Source: Rathayibacter sp. SW19 (lineage in GTDB: Bacteria > Actinomycetota > Actinomycetes > Actinomycetales > Microbacteriaceae). Taken from it: 64,000 nt of DNA. The position numbers were made by a program, and so were the translations under genes. Shown here piece by piece: positions 33,621 through 42,644 of the stretch. Below the pieces are notes generated by a model that had not been told where the DNA came from, searched no databases, and worked only from the letters and a program-made list of their open reading frames with translations. Location: positions 1,736,001 through 1,800,000 of the forward strand of contig NZ_CP133020.1 in assembly GCF_030866825.1 (NCBI RefSeq), read 5' to 3'. Every line of letters starts with the position of its first letter. The stretch's first letter is position 1.

Positions 33621-34748
33621 TCACGCCGCCGCTGCCCCCAAAACGTCAGGGAGTTCCTGCGCTGCGAGGCCATGCGCTGTCGCTACCGCACGGTTGACCA
33701 CAGCACCGTCATAGGTGTTGAGGCCGCGTGCCAGTGCTGCATTCGCGCGAAGTGCGTTGCGCCACCCGTTGTTCGCGACCGCGCGAACGTAGGGCAAGGT
33801 CGCGTTGGTCAGCGCATAGGTTGAGGTGTGCGGCACGGCGCCCGGCATGTTGGCGACGCAGTAGAACAGCGATCCGTGCACGGTGAAAGTCGGATCCGTG
33901 TGCGTCGTCGGGTGCGAGTCGGCAAAGCAACCGCCCTGATCGACCGCGATGTCCACCAGTACGCTGCCGGGCTTCATTCTGGACACAAGATCGTTGCTCA
34001 CCAGCTTGGGTGCCTTTGCGCCGGGCACGAGCACGGAGCCGATGACAAGATCCGCCTCGAGTGCGGCCTTCTCAATCTCGAATCCGTTCGACGCGATTGT
34101 CTTGATGCGACCTGCGTACTGTGCATCGAGTTCACGCAGTCTGTCAATGTTCGTGTCCAACACGGTTACTTCCGCGCCGAGGCCCACCGAAACACCGATT
34201 GCGTTTGAGCCGGCGACCCCTCCACCGAGGATCATGATGCGTGCCGGGTGAGTGCCTGGAACACCGGGCACGAGCAGGCCGGGGCCGCCGCTCGGCTTCA
34301 GCATCGTGTGTGCTCCGACGATCGGAGCCAACCGACCGGCTACCTCGCTCATCGGTGCAAGTAACGGGAGTGCCCGATTGGGCAACTGAACGGTTTCGTA
34401 GGCGATCGCCGTCATCCGTGCGTCGATCAGGGCGTGGGTCAGTTCAGGCTCGGCTGCCAGGTGCAAGTAGGTGAACAGCAGCAAGTCATCACGGAAGTAG
34501 CCGTACTCGGAAGCGATCGGTTCTTTCACCTTGAGAAGCAGATCCGCTGCGGCCCAGGAGCTCGCTGCGTCCGGCAGAATCGTCGCCCCGGCGGCGGCGT
34601 ACGCCTCGTCTGGGATCGACGATCCGACACCGGCGCCGGCTTGGACGGACACGTCGTGTCCGTGTGCAACCAGATCGTGCACACCGGAGGGTGTGATGGC
34701 CACCCGGAACTCGTTATCTTTGATTTCGGTGGGGACCGCGATCCTCAT
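33621..34748 (-). CDS. ald: Alanine dehydrogenase
   Basis: A 375-residue NAD-dependent enzyme interconverting alanine and pyruvate plus ammonia. The active-site residues Arg15, Lys75 (LLKVKEP) and His96 (TYLHLA) fall at the standard family positions, and the NAD-binding ILGGGVAGSNAIG is near residue 170. The frame runs further upstream, but ATG 34748 begins the family sequence MRIAVPTEIK and has GGAGAG just before it. It converges with the EccC-like gene with five bases between stops and diverges from the PotD-like gene. Confidence 0.95.
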   Translation of the reverse strand: MRIAVPTEIKDNEFRVAITPSGVHDLVAHGHDVSVQAGAGVGSSIPDEAYAAAGATILPDAASSWAAADLLLKVKEPIASEYGYFRDDLLLFTYLHLAAEPELTHALIDARMTAIAYETVQLPNRALPLLAPMSEVAGRLAPIVGAHTMLKPSGGPGLLVPGVPGTHPARIMILGGGVAGSNAIGVSVGLGAEVTVLDTNIDRLRELDAQYAGRIKTIASNGFEIEKAALEADLVIGSVLVPGAKAPKLVSNDLVSRMKPGSVLVDIAVDQGGCFADSHPTTHTDPTFTVHGSLFYCVANMPGAVPHTSTYALTNATLPYVRAVANNGWRNALRANAALARGLNTYDGAVVNRAVATAHGLAAQELPDVLGAAAA

Positions 34749-34996
34749 GACTCTCCTTTGAGCGATACTGTGGCAAGAGATAGTGCGCCGCACTGCACGG
34801 CCCGCTGCAAGCGTAGCTCGCCAGACTGCGGATATCGACTGTTTTTTGTGCGTATTTCCACGGATTTCGTGATAATTGTGCACTCGAGTCATCGGTTTCT
34901 GCGTTTCGAAGGTGAATACCGCCATCGCGCTGTGCACGTATCGACGCAACGTACAACTGTGCTGCCGGCCCAGTGCAATTCGAAGGAGCGACCGCG
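34749..34996. promoter_or_regulatory. Divergent promoter region between ald and PotD-like gene
   Basis: A 248-base region with an A/T-rich core (about 34834-34880). Both genes have good ribosome binding sites, GGAGAG for ald and AAGGAG (34983-34988) for the PotD-like gene. Regulation of ald by Lrp-type proteins is common, but I could not define a specific operator here. Confidence 0.4.
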
Positions 34997-36214
34997 ATGG
35001 AACCGAGGCGACTGCCAGAAGACCCAATGATCCGTCAACTCATTCGTCATGCGCGTGCCGCACAACTGACGCGAAGAAGTGTTCTTGCCGGTGCGGGCGC
35101 CGGTGCGCTCGCCATGATGCTGGCGGCCTGCACGCCAGCAGAAGAAGACTCCGGGCCGCTCACACCGGCCAAGGACCTATCGTCGACGAACAAGAATGTG
35201 GTCTGGGCCAACTGGCAGGCGTACATCGATCAGGACGACAACGGAAACTCCCCGTCTCTGAACGCCTTCACGAAACAGGCCGGGATCAAGGTGAGCTACG
35301 ACGTCACCGTCGACGATAACAACACCTACTACAGCACCGTGCACGATGCACTGGCGCAGGGAAAGAGCATCGGCGCAGATACGGTGTGCCTCACCGACTG
35401 GATGGTGGCGCGGATGGCGCGACTCGGCTATCTACAGGAATTCGACGCGGCGAACATTCCCAACCTGAAAAACCTCGAACCGCAGTTGAAGAACCCGGAC
35501 TTCGATCCCGGTCGGAAACGATCGATTCCGTGGCAAAGCGGCTACGCCGGCATCTGCTGGAACAAGGGTCAAGTTCCGAATGGGCTCACCAACGTGAGCG
35601 ACCTGTGGGACTCCTCGCTCACCGGCAAAGTCGGAGTGCTCAGCGAAATGCGCGACACGATGGGGCTGCTGCTTCTGGACGCCGGCGTCGATATCTCCGA
35701 AAAGTTCACCGACGAGGAGTTCAGCACCGCAATCGACCTGCTGGAACAGCAGGTAGCCAAGGGCCAGATTCGTAACGTCAAGGGCAACGACTACCTCGAT
35801 GACCTCAAAAGTGGTGCGACCCTGGCGGCGATTTGCTGGTCGGGAGACATCACGCAGCTCAATGGCGAGGCCGGTGACAACTGGGTGTTCGCGCTGCCCG
35901 AGCGCGGCGGCACGCTGTGGAGTGACAACTTTCTGGTTCCGATGGGGTCCGCACGCAAGGCAAACGTTGAGAAGCTCATCAACTACTACTACGAACCCGC
36001 CGTCGCGGCCGAGGTTGCCGCGTGGGTGAACTACATCACCCCGGTGGTTGGGGCCAAGGAAGCCGCGGCGAAGATCGACCCGAAGCTCGCGGAGGACCAG
36101 TGGATCTTTCCAGACGAGAACACGCTGGCGAACGCCCACATCTTCCGCACTCTGTCGCCGGCTGAGGAACAGAAGTACCAAACCGAATTCGAGAACGTGA
36201 TCCTCGGAACGTGA
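34997..36214 (+). CDS. PotD/PotF-like polyamine-binding lipoprotein
   Basis: A 405-residue ABC solute-binding protein. The N-terminus has a twin-arginine TRRSVLAG, a hydrophobic stretch and a lipobox MLAAC with Cys45, so export may be by the Tat route with lipid anchoring. The mature protein (NVVWANWQAYI, then TVCLTDWMVARMARLGY, IPWQSGYAGICWNK) matches spermidine/putrescine-binding proteins. ATG 34997 is chosen over a GTG eight codons upstream because AAGGAG lies eight bases before it. No permease or ATPase genes are adjacent, so partners must be elsewhere. Substrate polyamine is inferred. Confidence 0.85.
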   Translation: MEPRRLPEDPMIRQLIRHARAAQLTRRSVLAGAGAGALAMMLAACTPAEEDSGPLTPAKDLSSTNKNVVWANWQAYIDQDDNGNSPSLNAFTKQAGIKVSYDVTVDDNNTYYSTVHDALAQGKSIGADTVCLTDWMVARMARLGYLQEFDAANIPNLKNLEPQLKNPDFDPGRKRSIPWQSGYAGICWNKGQVPNGLTNVSDLWDSSLTGKVGVLSEMRDTMGLLLLDAGVDISEKFTDEEFSTAIDLLEQQVAKGQIRNVKGNDYLDDLKSGATLAAICWSGDITQLNGEAGDNWVFALPERGGTLWSDNFLVPMGSARKANVEKLINYYYEPAVAAEVAAWVNYITPVVGAKEAAAKIDPKLAEDQWIFPDENTLANAHIFRTLSPAEEQKYQTEFENVILGT

Positions 36215-36215
36215 A

Positions 36216-36235
36216 GCCCCGTCCAGCCACGGGGC
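36216..36235. terminator. Bidirectional hairpin between convergent genes
   Basis: GCCCCGT and ACGGGGC form a perfect 7-base stem with a six-base loop, filling the gap between the stops of the PotD-like gene and the nitronate monooxygenase-like gene. There is no T-tract on the plus side, so termination strength is uncertain. Confidence 0.6.
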
Positions 36236-37363
36236 CTATCGCAGAATGGCGTCCACGTCGTGAATGATCGCCTCGACAACCGCCGCGGCGGTGTGTTCGC
36301 GGATCAACGAAACCCCCTGCCCGGCCCACAGTGACGTGAAGTCGGGGTTGCCGGTCGCCGCCGCGGCACGTTTGAGGTAACCCGTGATCCAGCCTTGCAC
36401 CGGGAACGCGGCGTATTCACCGTTCAGCTCGCGACTCATGCGATTCGGGATGCCGCGCGCCAGGCGGCCGCTGAATGCTCGGGTGAGCACGGTCTCATCG
36501 ATCGCGTGCACGGACGTAGATTGGGACTGCTCCCAGAGTGCCGTGCGATGCGGCGGATTCGCCGCCGACTCGTCGCAGGCGAGGAATGCCGTGCCGAGCT
36601 GGGCGGCAGAGGCGCCGAGCGCAAGCACGGCGGCGACTCCGCGCCCATCCGCGATCCCGCCTGCAGCGATCACGGGAACTCGAACCGCGTCGACGACCCG
36701 GGGCACAAGTGCAATTGTTCCAACGAGGGAGTCCTCAGCCGGCTCCAGAAATGAGACACGATGCCCGGCCGCTTCGAAGCCGGTTGCGATGATCGCGTCG
36801 ACTCCCACCGCATCCAGTGCACGCGCCTCGGCGACGGTCGTCGCCGTGCCGACAACGCGGATTCCGGCGCTGTGGCAGCGGTCGACCAGGGCGGCATCCG
36901 GAACCCCGTAGACGAAGCTCAGGGCCGACGGGTGCGCAGCGATCGTCGCGTCGATCTGCTCGTCGAACGGAACGAGATAACGTTCGGGTCGCTCCGGCAA
37001 CGGAAGACCCAGCTCGGTGAAGTATTGGGTAAGCGGTTCGAGGGCGAGATTGTACGCATCTGCATCCGCATCGGTTTCCGAGGTCGCGGCCGCATCGGCG
37101 AGCGAGCGCTCGGCCCCGGTGTCATCCAACGGCAGCCACAGATTGAACAGGAAGGGTTCAGAGGTCTGCGCCCGGATCTCGGTTGCCGTGCGGGTGATCG
37201 CATCCGGTCCCATTCCGTACAAGCCGAACGATCCGAGCCCGCCAGCGTTGCTGACCGCGGCGACCAGAGCAGTGGATGACGCGCCGCCGAACGCGCCGAG
37301 AACAATCGGCAGGTCGATGCCGGCCAGCCGCGTGAATCGAGTCTGTTTCCATTCGCCAGGCAT
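36236..37363 (-). CDS. Nitronate monooxygenase family protein
   Basis: A 375-residue FMN-dependent TIM-barrel enzyme of the 2-nitropropane dioxygenase family. It opens with IDLPIVLGAFGGASSTALVAAVSNAGGLG (seen as PIVLGAF and SNAGGLGSFG), has ATGFEAAGH near residue 195 and AAGGIADGRGVAAVLALGA near residue 235, all FMN-contact motifs. The family detoxifies nitronates such as propionate 3-nitronate, though many members have other roles. It precedes no partner on its strand within 64 bases other than the asparaginase gene upstream. A GAGGAG lies before the ATG. Confidence 0.85.
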   Translation of the reverse strand: MPGEWKQTRFTRLAGIDLPIVLGAFGGASSTALVAAVSNAGGLGSFGLYGMGPDAITRTATEIRAQTSEPFLFNLWLPLDDTGAERSLADAAATSETDADADAYNLALEPLTQYFTELGLPLPERPERYLVPFDEQIDATIAAHPSALSFVYGVPDAALVDRCHSAGIRVVGTATTVAEARALDAVGVDAIIATGFEAAGHRVSFLEPAEDSLVGTIALVPRVVDAVRVPVIAAGGIADGRGVAAVLALGASAAQLGTAFLACDESAANPPHRTALWEQSQSTSVHAIDETVLTRAFSGRLARGIPNRMSRELNGEYAAFPVQGWITGYLKRAAAATGNPDFTSLWAGQGVSLIREHTAAAVVEAIIHDVDAILR

Positions 37364-37427
37364 TGGCGACTCCTCAGTTTCAATTGTCTATGCGCCCTGT
37401 TGCGCGCGGGATTTCGTGTGCGGCAGG

Positions 37428-38612
37428 TCAGACCGTAGCGCGGATGCGGCCGACAGGGCGCCCGCCGCCGAGCACATCGAGTCCGAGTTCACCGGCAAGG
37501 CTCTCCGGTGCCGACGCATCGATTGCGCCGGCCTGGGCGAGCAGGGTCAGCGCGACGATCGTCGTCGCCCGAGCGGCGCCATCGAGCATCTTGAGAGCGA
37601 GGGTCGTGCCATCGGCCGCAGCCATGATCATCACGCCCTCAGCCCCGCCTTTTGCGATCACGCCCAGCCGGTCGATGACGACCGTGTTGGCGCGTCCGCG
37701 CCCGTCGATCGCCCAACCGTTCTGGCGGATCGCCGCCGAGAGCAGCGCGGCGTTGCGGTAGAGCGCGAACGGCGAGTTCACCGACGACGTGGCGATGCGG
37801 TGGATGCCGCGTGCGAGGCCGGCAAGCGAGACAGCATGAATGGGAGCGCCGCATCCGTCGACAGCGCTCGCGACGATCTTCTCGCCGGTCAAGCGTTCTA
37901 CGACGTCGCGAATGTGCAGTTGAAGCGGATGCTGCGGGTCGAGATAGCTGGCAAGAGGCCAGCCGTTCTGCACGCACGCCAGCAACATCGACGCGTGTTT
38001 GCCTGAGCAATTCATGTAGAGCGGTGCGGCTCCGATACCCGCACGCACGAGGTCATCGCGCGCGTCCCGATCCAGGGGCCAATCCGCGGTGCAGTGCAAC
38101 GCAGACTCGGGCAGCGAGCCCTGTGCGAGCATGCTGCGCACGACGGCGATGTGTTCTGCTGTGCCCGCGTGACTTGCCGTGGCCAGAACTGCCGCAGGAC
38201 CCTCGAGCGGGACGCCGCTGGAGAGTACCGCGACGGCCTGGAACGGTTTCAACGATGAACGCGGGAACACCGGAGCGGCAGGATCGCCGAGCGAACGCAA
38301 CACCGAGCCGTCGGGTGCAAGCACAATGGCGGAGCCACCGTGTCGAGACTCGACGAATCCGCCCCGCTCGACGACGGCAAGCTCAACGGCGTCCGCGAAG
38401 GCGAACGTCTGGCCCACAGTGTGTTGAATCCCAGCGTGTTGAATCCCAGCGTGTTGAATCCCGGGGTGTTGAATCCCGGGGTGTTGAATCCCGGGATGGC
38501 GAACCGGCGGGCCGCCGATCGCTGGGTCTACGGTCACTGGGTCTACGGTCGCCGGGTCTACGGTCGCTGCGTCTACTGTGGCTGGGCTTTCGTTCGCCGG
38601 GTCCACTGTCAC
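37428..38612 (-). CDS. L-asparaginase II family protein with repeat-encoded N-terminus
   Basis: A 394-residue member of the Asparaginase_II family (Rhizobium AnsA type), which hydrolyses asparagine to aspartate and ammonia. The Ser119-x-x-Lys122 tandem in FPRSSLKPFQ and NCSGKHASML with conserved Cys and Lys match the family. The first 65 residues are not typical: they consist of degenerate TVDPA units then five HPGIQ/HAGIQ units, each encoded by 15-base repeats, and the conserved enzyme begins near residue 70 (FAFADAVELAVVERG). GTG 38612 is supported by a GTGA overlap with gabT, but the tail may be variable and non-essential. Confidence 0.82.
   Translation of the reverse strand: MTVDPANESPATVDAATVDPATVDPVTVDPAIGGPPVRHPGIQHPGIQHPGIQHAGIQHAGIQHTVGQTFAFADAVELAVVERGGFVESRHGGSAIVLAPDGSVLRSLGDPAAPVFPRSSLKPFQAVAVLSSGVPLEGPAAVLATASHAGTAEHIAVVRSMLAQGSLPESALHCTADWPLDRDARDDLVRAGIGAAPLYMNCSGKHASMLLACVQNGWPLASYLDPQHPLQLHIRDVVERLTGEKIVASAVDGCGAPIHAVSLAGLARGIHRIATSSVNSPFALYRNAALLSAAIRQNGWAIDGRGRANTVVIDRLGVIAKGGAEGVMIMAAADGTTLALKMLDGAARATTIVALTLLAQAGAIDASAPESLAGELGLDVLGGGRPVGRIRATV
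38421..38495 (-). repeat. Five-copy 15-base minisatellite in asparaginase gene
   Basis: Five uninterrupted units: GTGTTGAATCCCAGC twice and GTGTTGAATCCCGGG three times on the plus strand. Read on the minus strand they encode HAGIQ and HPGIQ. The nearly perfect units imply recent expansion. Confidence 0.92.
38521..38610 (-). repeat. Six-copy degenerate 15-base minisatellite at asparaginase 5' end
   Basis: Six diverged units of the type GCTGGGTCTACGGTC run to the start codon and encode TVDPA-like peptides. They are more diverged than the neighbouring array, implying greater age. Confidence 0.88.
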
Positions 38613-40012
38613 AGGGCCGCGAGGGCCTCGTCGATCACGCTGATCACTTCTGCGATCAGCACGTCGCTGACGGCCAAGCTCGGCAAGAATCGCAGCACGT
38701 TCCCGTAGGTGCCGGCGTTCAGCAGCAGAACGCCCTTCTGGGCAGCGGCCGCGACGATCGCGTTGACGGCGTCGGCGTTCGGCACCTTGGTCGTGTCCTT
38801 CGTGCCGGACTGCACGAGTTCGATCGCGAGCATCGCACCGATGCCGCGCACGTCGCCGATGATGTCATAGCGGGTCTGCAACTCGAGCAGAGCCGGCTTC
38901 AACGTCGATTCGATGCGCGCGGCCTGTGCGAGCAGGCCGCCCTCCTCGATCTGACCGAAGACTGCGACTGCGGCAGCCGCTGAGACGGGATTGCCGCCGA
39001 AGGTTCCACCGAGTCCGCCGGGCTGTGCGGCATCCATGATCTCGGAGCGCCCCGTCACGGCCGCCAACGGCAGGCCGCCTGCGATCCCCTTGGCGCTGAG
39101 CACGAGATCGGGTACGAGGCCGAAGTGCTCGCTCGCGAAATAGGCGCCCGTTCGGGCCATGCCGCTCTGGATTTCGTCCGCGATGAATACGACCCCGTTC
39201 GCCGTGCACCACTCCTGCAGCGCGACCAGGAAGCCGTCGGCCGGCACGATGAAGCCGCCCTCACCCTGAATCGGCTCTGCAACGACGCAGGCCAGATCCG
39301 ACGCGCCGATGACCTTCTCGAGATAGGCAATGGTCCGGGCTGCCGCATCCGCACCGGAGAGCCCGTCGCGGTATGGGTACGAATTCGGTGCGTGGTACAC
39401 GTCGCCGGCGAACGGGCCGAACCCGGTTGCGTACGGCGATGCCTTGTAATTCATGGCCATCGTCAGATTGGTGCGGCCGTGGTACGCGTGGTCGAGCACC
39501 GCGACGGCGCGTCGGCCGGTGTACTTGCGGGCGATCTTGACGCCGTTCTCCACGGCCTCAGCGCCGGCGTTGACCAGCACCGTCTTCTTGGCGTGATCGC
39601 CGGGAGTGTGCTCGGCGAGCAACTCGGCAACGCGCACGTACGACTCGTACGGCGTCACCGTGAACAGGGTGTGGGTGAGGTTGTGCAGCTGCTCGGTAGC
39701 TGCGGCGACGACCGCGGTGTCGGTGTGGCCGACCGTCGTCACGCCGATGCCGGCACCCATGTCGATGAACTGGTTGCCGTCGACGTCGACGACGATCGCA
39801 CCGTGCGCGCGGGCAATGTAGACAGGAAGCGCCGAGGACACGCCTGTCGGCACGACAGCAGTGCGTCTCGCGTGCAGCGCCACGGATGCCGGCCCAGGCA
39901 CGGCAGTCACGATGCGTCGCTCCTGTGCGACGTCGGACGCGGCTGGCGTCGGTGCTGTGGGCGTTGTTGTAGCGGTTTCGGTGGACGCGGGAGTCGTGAG
40001 TGTATCGGTCAT
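38609..40012 (-). CDS. gabT: 4-aminobutyrate aminotransferase
   Basis: A 467-residue PLP enzyme converting GABA and 2-oxoglutarate to succinic semialdehyde and glutamate. Motifs: NAGAEAVENGVKIARKYTGR for PLP phosphate binding, DEIQSGMARTG with PLP-binding Asp, and SAKGIAGGLPLAAVTG with the Schiff-base Lys. The first 30 residues are Thr/Ala/Pro-rich and poorly conserved. It shares a GTGA overlap with the asparaginase gene and has GAGG before the ATG. It would take GABA made by the polyamine pathway. A paralogue is encoded at 43004-44335. Confidence 0.9.
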   Translation of the reverse strand: MTDTLTTPASTETATTTPTAPTPAASDVAQERRIVTAVPGPASVALHARRTAVVPTGVSSALPVYIARAHGAIVVDVDGNQFIDMGAGIGVTTVGHTDTAVVAAATEQLHNLTHTLFTVTPYESYVRVAELLAEHTPGDHAKKTVLVNAGAEAVENGVKIARKYTGRRAVAVLDHAYHGRTNLTMAMNYKASPYATGFGPFAGDVYHAPNSYPYRDGLSGADAAARTIAYLEKVIGASDLACVVAEPIQGEGGFIVPADGFLVALQEWCTANGVVFIADEIQSGMARTGAYFASEHFGLVPDLVLSAKGIAGGLPLAAVTGRSEIMDAAQPGGLGGTFGGNPVSAAAAVAVFGQIEEGGLLAQAARIESTLKPALLELQTRYDIIGDVRGIGAMLAIELVQSGTKDTTKVPNADAVNAIVAAAAQKGVLLLNAGTYGNVLRFLPSLAVSDVLIAEVISVIDEALAAL

Positions 40013-40093
40013 GGTGCCTCCAGTTTACCGACCTGCGCGCAGCGGTATCTTGAGAGAATCAGCACGCAATGATCGAAATCTGAAGGGCAGCGC

Positions 40094-40567
40094 ATGAATC
40101 TGGAGCACCAGTACGCCGTCAGGATGCAGTGGACCGGCAATCGAGGCACCGGAACGAGCGCGTACAAACAGTACGGTCGCGATCATGTTCTCAGTGCAGA
40201 CGGCAAGCCGGACATCGCGGGCTCGAGCGATCGCGTGTTCTTCGGCGACTCGGACAGATGGAATCCGGAGGAGCTGTTGCTGGCGGCTCTGAGCCAATGC
40301 CACATGCTCAGTTATCTGCACGTGGCCGTTCGGCACGGCATTCGCGTGCTCGCATATTCGGATGCCGCTACAGGAATCATGCAACAGGATGCGTCAGACG
40401 GCGGCCGCTTCACGCTCGCCGTGCTCCGCCCTCGGGTGACGATCTCCGACCCTGCGCAGGTCGAACTGGCGCAGAGCTTGCACGAGGAGGCCGCACAGAA
40501 GTGCTTCATCGCGGCATCCGTCAATTTTCCGGTCAGGCACGAGCCGGAGACGTATCCCGCCGTGTGA
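40094..40567 (+). CDS. OsmC family peroxiredoxin-like protein
   Basis: A 157-residue protein of the OsmC/Ohr superfamily, which reduces organic peroxides using two cysteines. The first Cys lies in LSQCHMLSYLH (near residue 75) and the second in AAQKCFIAASV (near residue 137), with the expected spacing. The YciW-like beginning with MQWTGNRGTGTSAY suggests the YhfA/OsmC-like branch rather than Ohr. It is divergent from gabT with 81 bases between them and has GAAGGG before its ATG. Confidence 0.85.
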   Translation: MNLEHQYAVRMQWTGNRGTGTSAYKQYGRDHVLSADGKPDIAGSSDRVFFGDSDRWNPEELLLAALSQCHMLSYLHVAVRHGIRVLAYSDAATGIMQQDASDGGRFTLAVLRPRVTISDPAQVELAQSLHEEAAQKCFIAASVNFPVRHEPETYPAV

Positions 40568-40609
40568 CTAGTGCGCCCCGGCTAGCGAGCAGAACGCCCC
40601 GAGCGCACG

Positions 40610-41425
40610 TCAGCGACGTTCGGGGTTCAGAACCGCGCGCTTGATGCGCTCGACGGTTCCGGATGCCGGTACCTCGTTGTAGACGCCCGCAAGCTCTTGC
40701 CCGCTGCACTTCTGGATGGCGGTCATGATCTCGTCTGTCGCAAGGCGGCGGGCTTTGCCGGAGGTCGCAGCGCCGCACGCGCTGACGTCGATTGGTTCCC
40801 CGAACACGACCGTCACCCTGCGCAAGCGCGGGATCGCCTTTCCTGGCGGCTGAAGTCGATCGGTGCCGATCAGGCCGACCGGCACGACGGGTGCGCCGGT
40901 TGACAGGGCAAGCCACGCGACGCCGGTGCGACCCTTGTACAGCCGGCCGTCCTGTGATCGCGTACCTTCCGGGTATAACGCGAACGCGCTGCCGGTCTCG
41001 ATGATCTGCTTGCTCTGCTCAAGGGCGTCTTGAGCGGCCTGGCCTGCGCCTCTGCGCACACCGACCGCGCCGATTGCGGTGAAGAATGCCCGTTGGATGC
41101 CTCCGATGAGGCCTGTGCCTTCGAAGTAGTGCGCCTTGGCGAGGAACTGCACCCGCCGCGGCGCTGTGATCGGAATCACGATGCTGTCGATGAACGACAG
41201 ATGGTTGCTCGCCAAAATGACGGATCCGTGTTTCGGAATGTTTTTGCGGCCCACAACGCGCGGCCGGTACAGCACCCGGGCAATCGCGGTGAGCACGACC
41301 CGCCCGAACAGGTAGAGGAAACCGGGTCGGCGAACTGGCAGATCGCTTCCGGATTCGGAAGTGTGGGTCACAGCCGTGGCACCCTCGTTGTTCGCTGGCA
41401 TCCGTTCCAGGATAGTCGCGGTCAT
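40610..41425 (-). CDS. 1-acyl-sn-glycerol-3-phosphate acyltransferase family protein
   Basis: A 271-residue membrane-associated acyltransferase of the PlsC family acting in phospholipid synthesis. The catalytic NHLSFID (HX4D) is near residue 78, FALYPEGTRS near 150, and PVVPVGLIGTDRL near 180. A hydrophobic stretch lies before the HX4D motif (FLYLFGRVVLTAIARVLY). Whether the acceptor is lysophosphatidate or another lipid cannot be read. ATG 41425 is used; an in-frame ATG eight codons later is an alternative. Confidence 0.87.
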   Translation of the reverse strand: MTATILERMPANNEGATAVTHTSESGSDLPVRRPGFLYLFGRVVLTAIARVLYRPRVVGRKNIPKHGSVILASNHLSFIDSIVIPITAPRRVQFLAKAHYFEGTGLIGGIQRAFFTAIGAVGVRRGAGQAAQDALEQSKQIIETGSAFALYPEGTRSQDGRLYKGRTGVAWLALSTGAPVVPVGLIGTDRLQPPGKAIPRLRRVTVVFGEPIDVSACGAATSGKARRLATDEIMTAIQKCSGQELAGVYNEVPASGTVERIKRAVLNPERR

Positions 41426-41455
41426 ATTCCATCCCCGGAATGCGTCTCGCCTGAA

Positions 41456-42466
41456 TCAGTCGGGGACGGAAACGACGGTGGCGTCGGTCGGGCACGTGTC
41501 TCCGCCGATGTAAAGCAGGCAACTGCCCCACCAGTCCGGCAGCCCGGGTGCTGTCGGATCGCCGAACCACTGCGCGTAGATACGGGAGAAGTTCAGGTTG
41601 CCATAGGTGGAACAGGGCGTGGGCGGTGCGCTGGGAGCGGCAATGGTGTCCAGATTCGGCTGATACGGGGTGTAGTTGTAGAGGTTCGCCGTCGCCTGGT
41701 TGCGAATCGTCACGATCGTGGAGCCGCACTGTGCGTTCGGACTGTATTGAATGCGCACGGCGCCGACGTGATAGCGCCAATCCGGCGAAGCGCTGTACTC
41801 GCGGAACTGCCAAGCCGCGTTGTAGAGCTGGTTGAAAAACCCGAAGTATTCGCTGACACACTCGGCAGTGTCTGGGCAAGCGTAGCCGGTGGCGCGTTGA
41901 TAGCCGTACGTGCTCGGTCTTGTTACGAGTGACTGTTCTTTCTGCAAGAGCACGAGCAGCACTCGTGGGCTGATGCCGCATGCGACCGCGACCTTCGTGA
42001 TGATGGCGCTTGCTCGCTCCGATCGGGCACCGGAGTAGGGTGCGCAGTGCGCGTATTCAGCCGGCCGGCTCGTAGTGGTCTCGCGATAGTCGGCGAGGCA
42101 GGACACCGCGTCTTTCGGGATGCAGGCTTGAGCACGGAGGAACGACTGGATCTGCTGCTGCGTCATGGCGTTGGCATCATAGAAATTGTCGTCGCTGATG
42201 ATGAAACCGGGGTCGAATTTCTGTGCCACGCGAGCGGGCGCCGTAACCGCGGCTGCCACGGATGCCGGCGCGGATGCGGCAGTCGCGGACGCTGTACGCG
42301 TCGATGATGCCGGCGACGAGACCGCAGAAGCGGGTGCGAACGGGAGAACGACGGCGGTGGCGACGATTGCGACGGCGATGTATGTCGCCCGACGCACCGT
42401 GACCGGTGAGCGCATCCGGCGTTTGCTGCGGTCGCGGGATGCGCGCGGAGCTGGCGTCGGCGGCAC
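41456..42466 (-). CDS. Secreted lysozyme-like protein of unknown function
   Basis: A 336-residue protein with an N-terminal signal peptide ending near PFAPASA, an Ala/Ser/Thr-rich linker, and a conserved actinobacterial domain beginning FDPGFIISDDNFYDANAM. The helix LLVLLQKEQSLV with a candidate catalytic Glu, followed by GYACPDTAECVSEYFGFFNQ, resembles secreted GH23/lysozyme-like proteins. Several Cys pairs are present. Peptidoglycan hydrolysis is an inference. The start is ambiguous: GTG 42466 or ATG 42415. Confidence 0.65.
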   Translation of the reverse strand: MPPTPAPRASRDRSKRRMRSPVTVRRATYIAVAIVATAVVLPFAPASAVSSPASSTRTASATAASAPASVAAAVTAPARVAQKFDPGFIISDDNFYDANAMTQQQIQSFLRAQACIPKDAVSCLADYRETTTSRPAEYAHCAPYSGARSERASAIITKVAVACGISPRVLLVLLQKEQSLVTRPSTYGYQRATGYACPDTAECVSEYFGFFNQLYNAAWQFREYSASPDWRYHVGAVRIQYSPNAQCGSTIVTIRNQATANLYNYTPYQPNLDTIAAPSAPPTPCSTYGNLNFSRIYAQWFGDPTAPGLPDWWGSCLLYIGGDTCPTDATVVSVPD

Positions 42467-42644
42467 CCGTTGAGCCTAGCGGTGGAGTTTGGGAGCCGTG
42501 CTGGAAGGCGGTGTCTGCTGACAGCAGAATTCGAATCGGAGTGGATGCTGCCTTCACAGCCGCCAGCCGGATAGCCTGAGTTCACGCGGTATCGTGACCG
42601 ACTGGCGACCGTGACCGATGAAAACCGACGGAAGGACAGGCGCC

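Noticed and set aside
38421..38610. Possible CRISPR array
   Set aside because: The 15-base units are contiguous with no spacers and translate in frame within the asparaginase gene; no cas genes are present.
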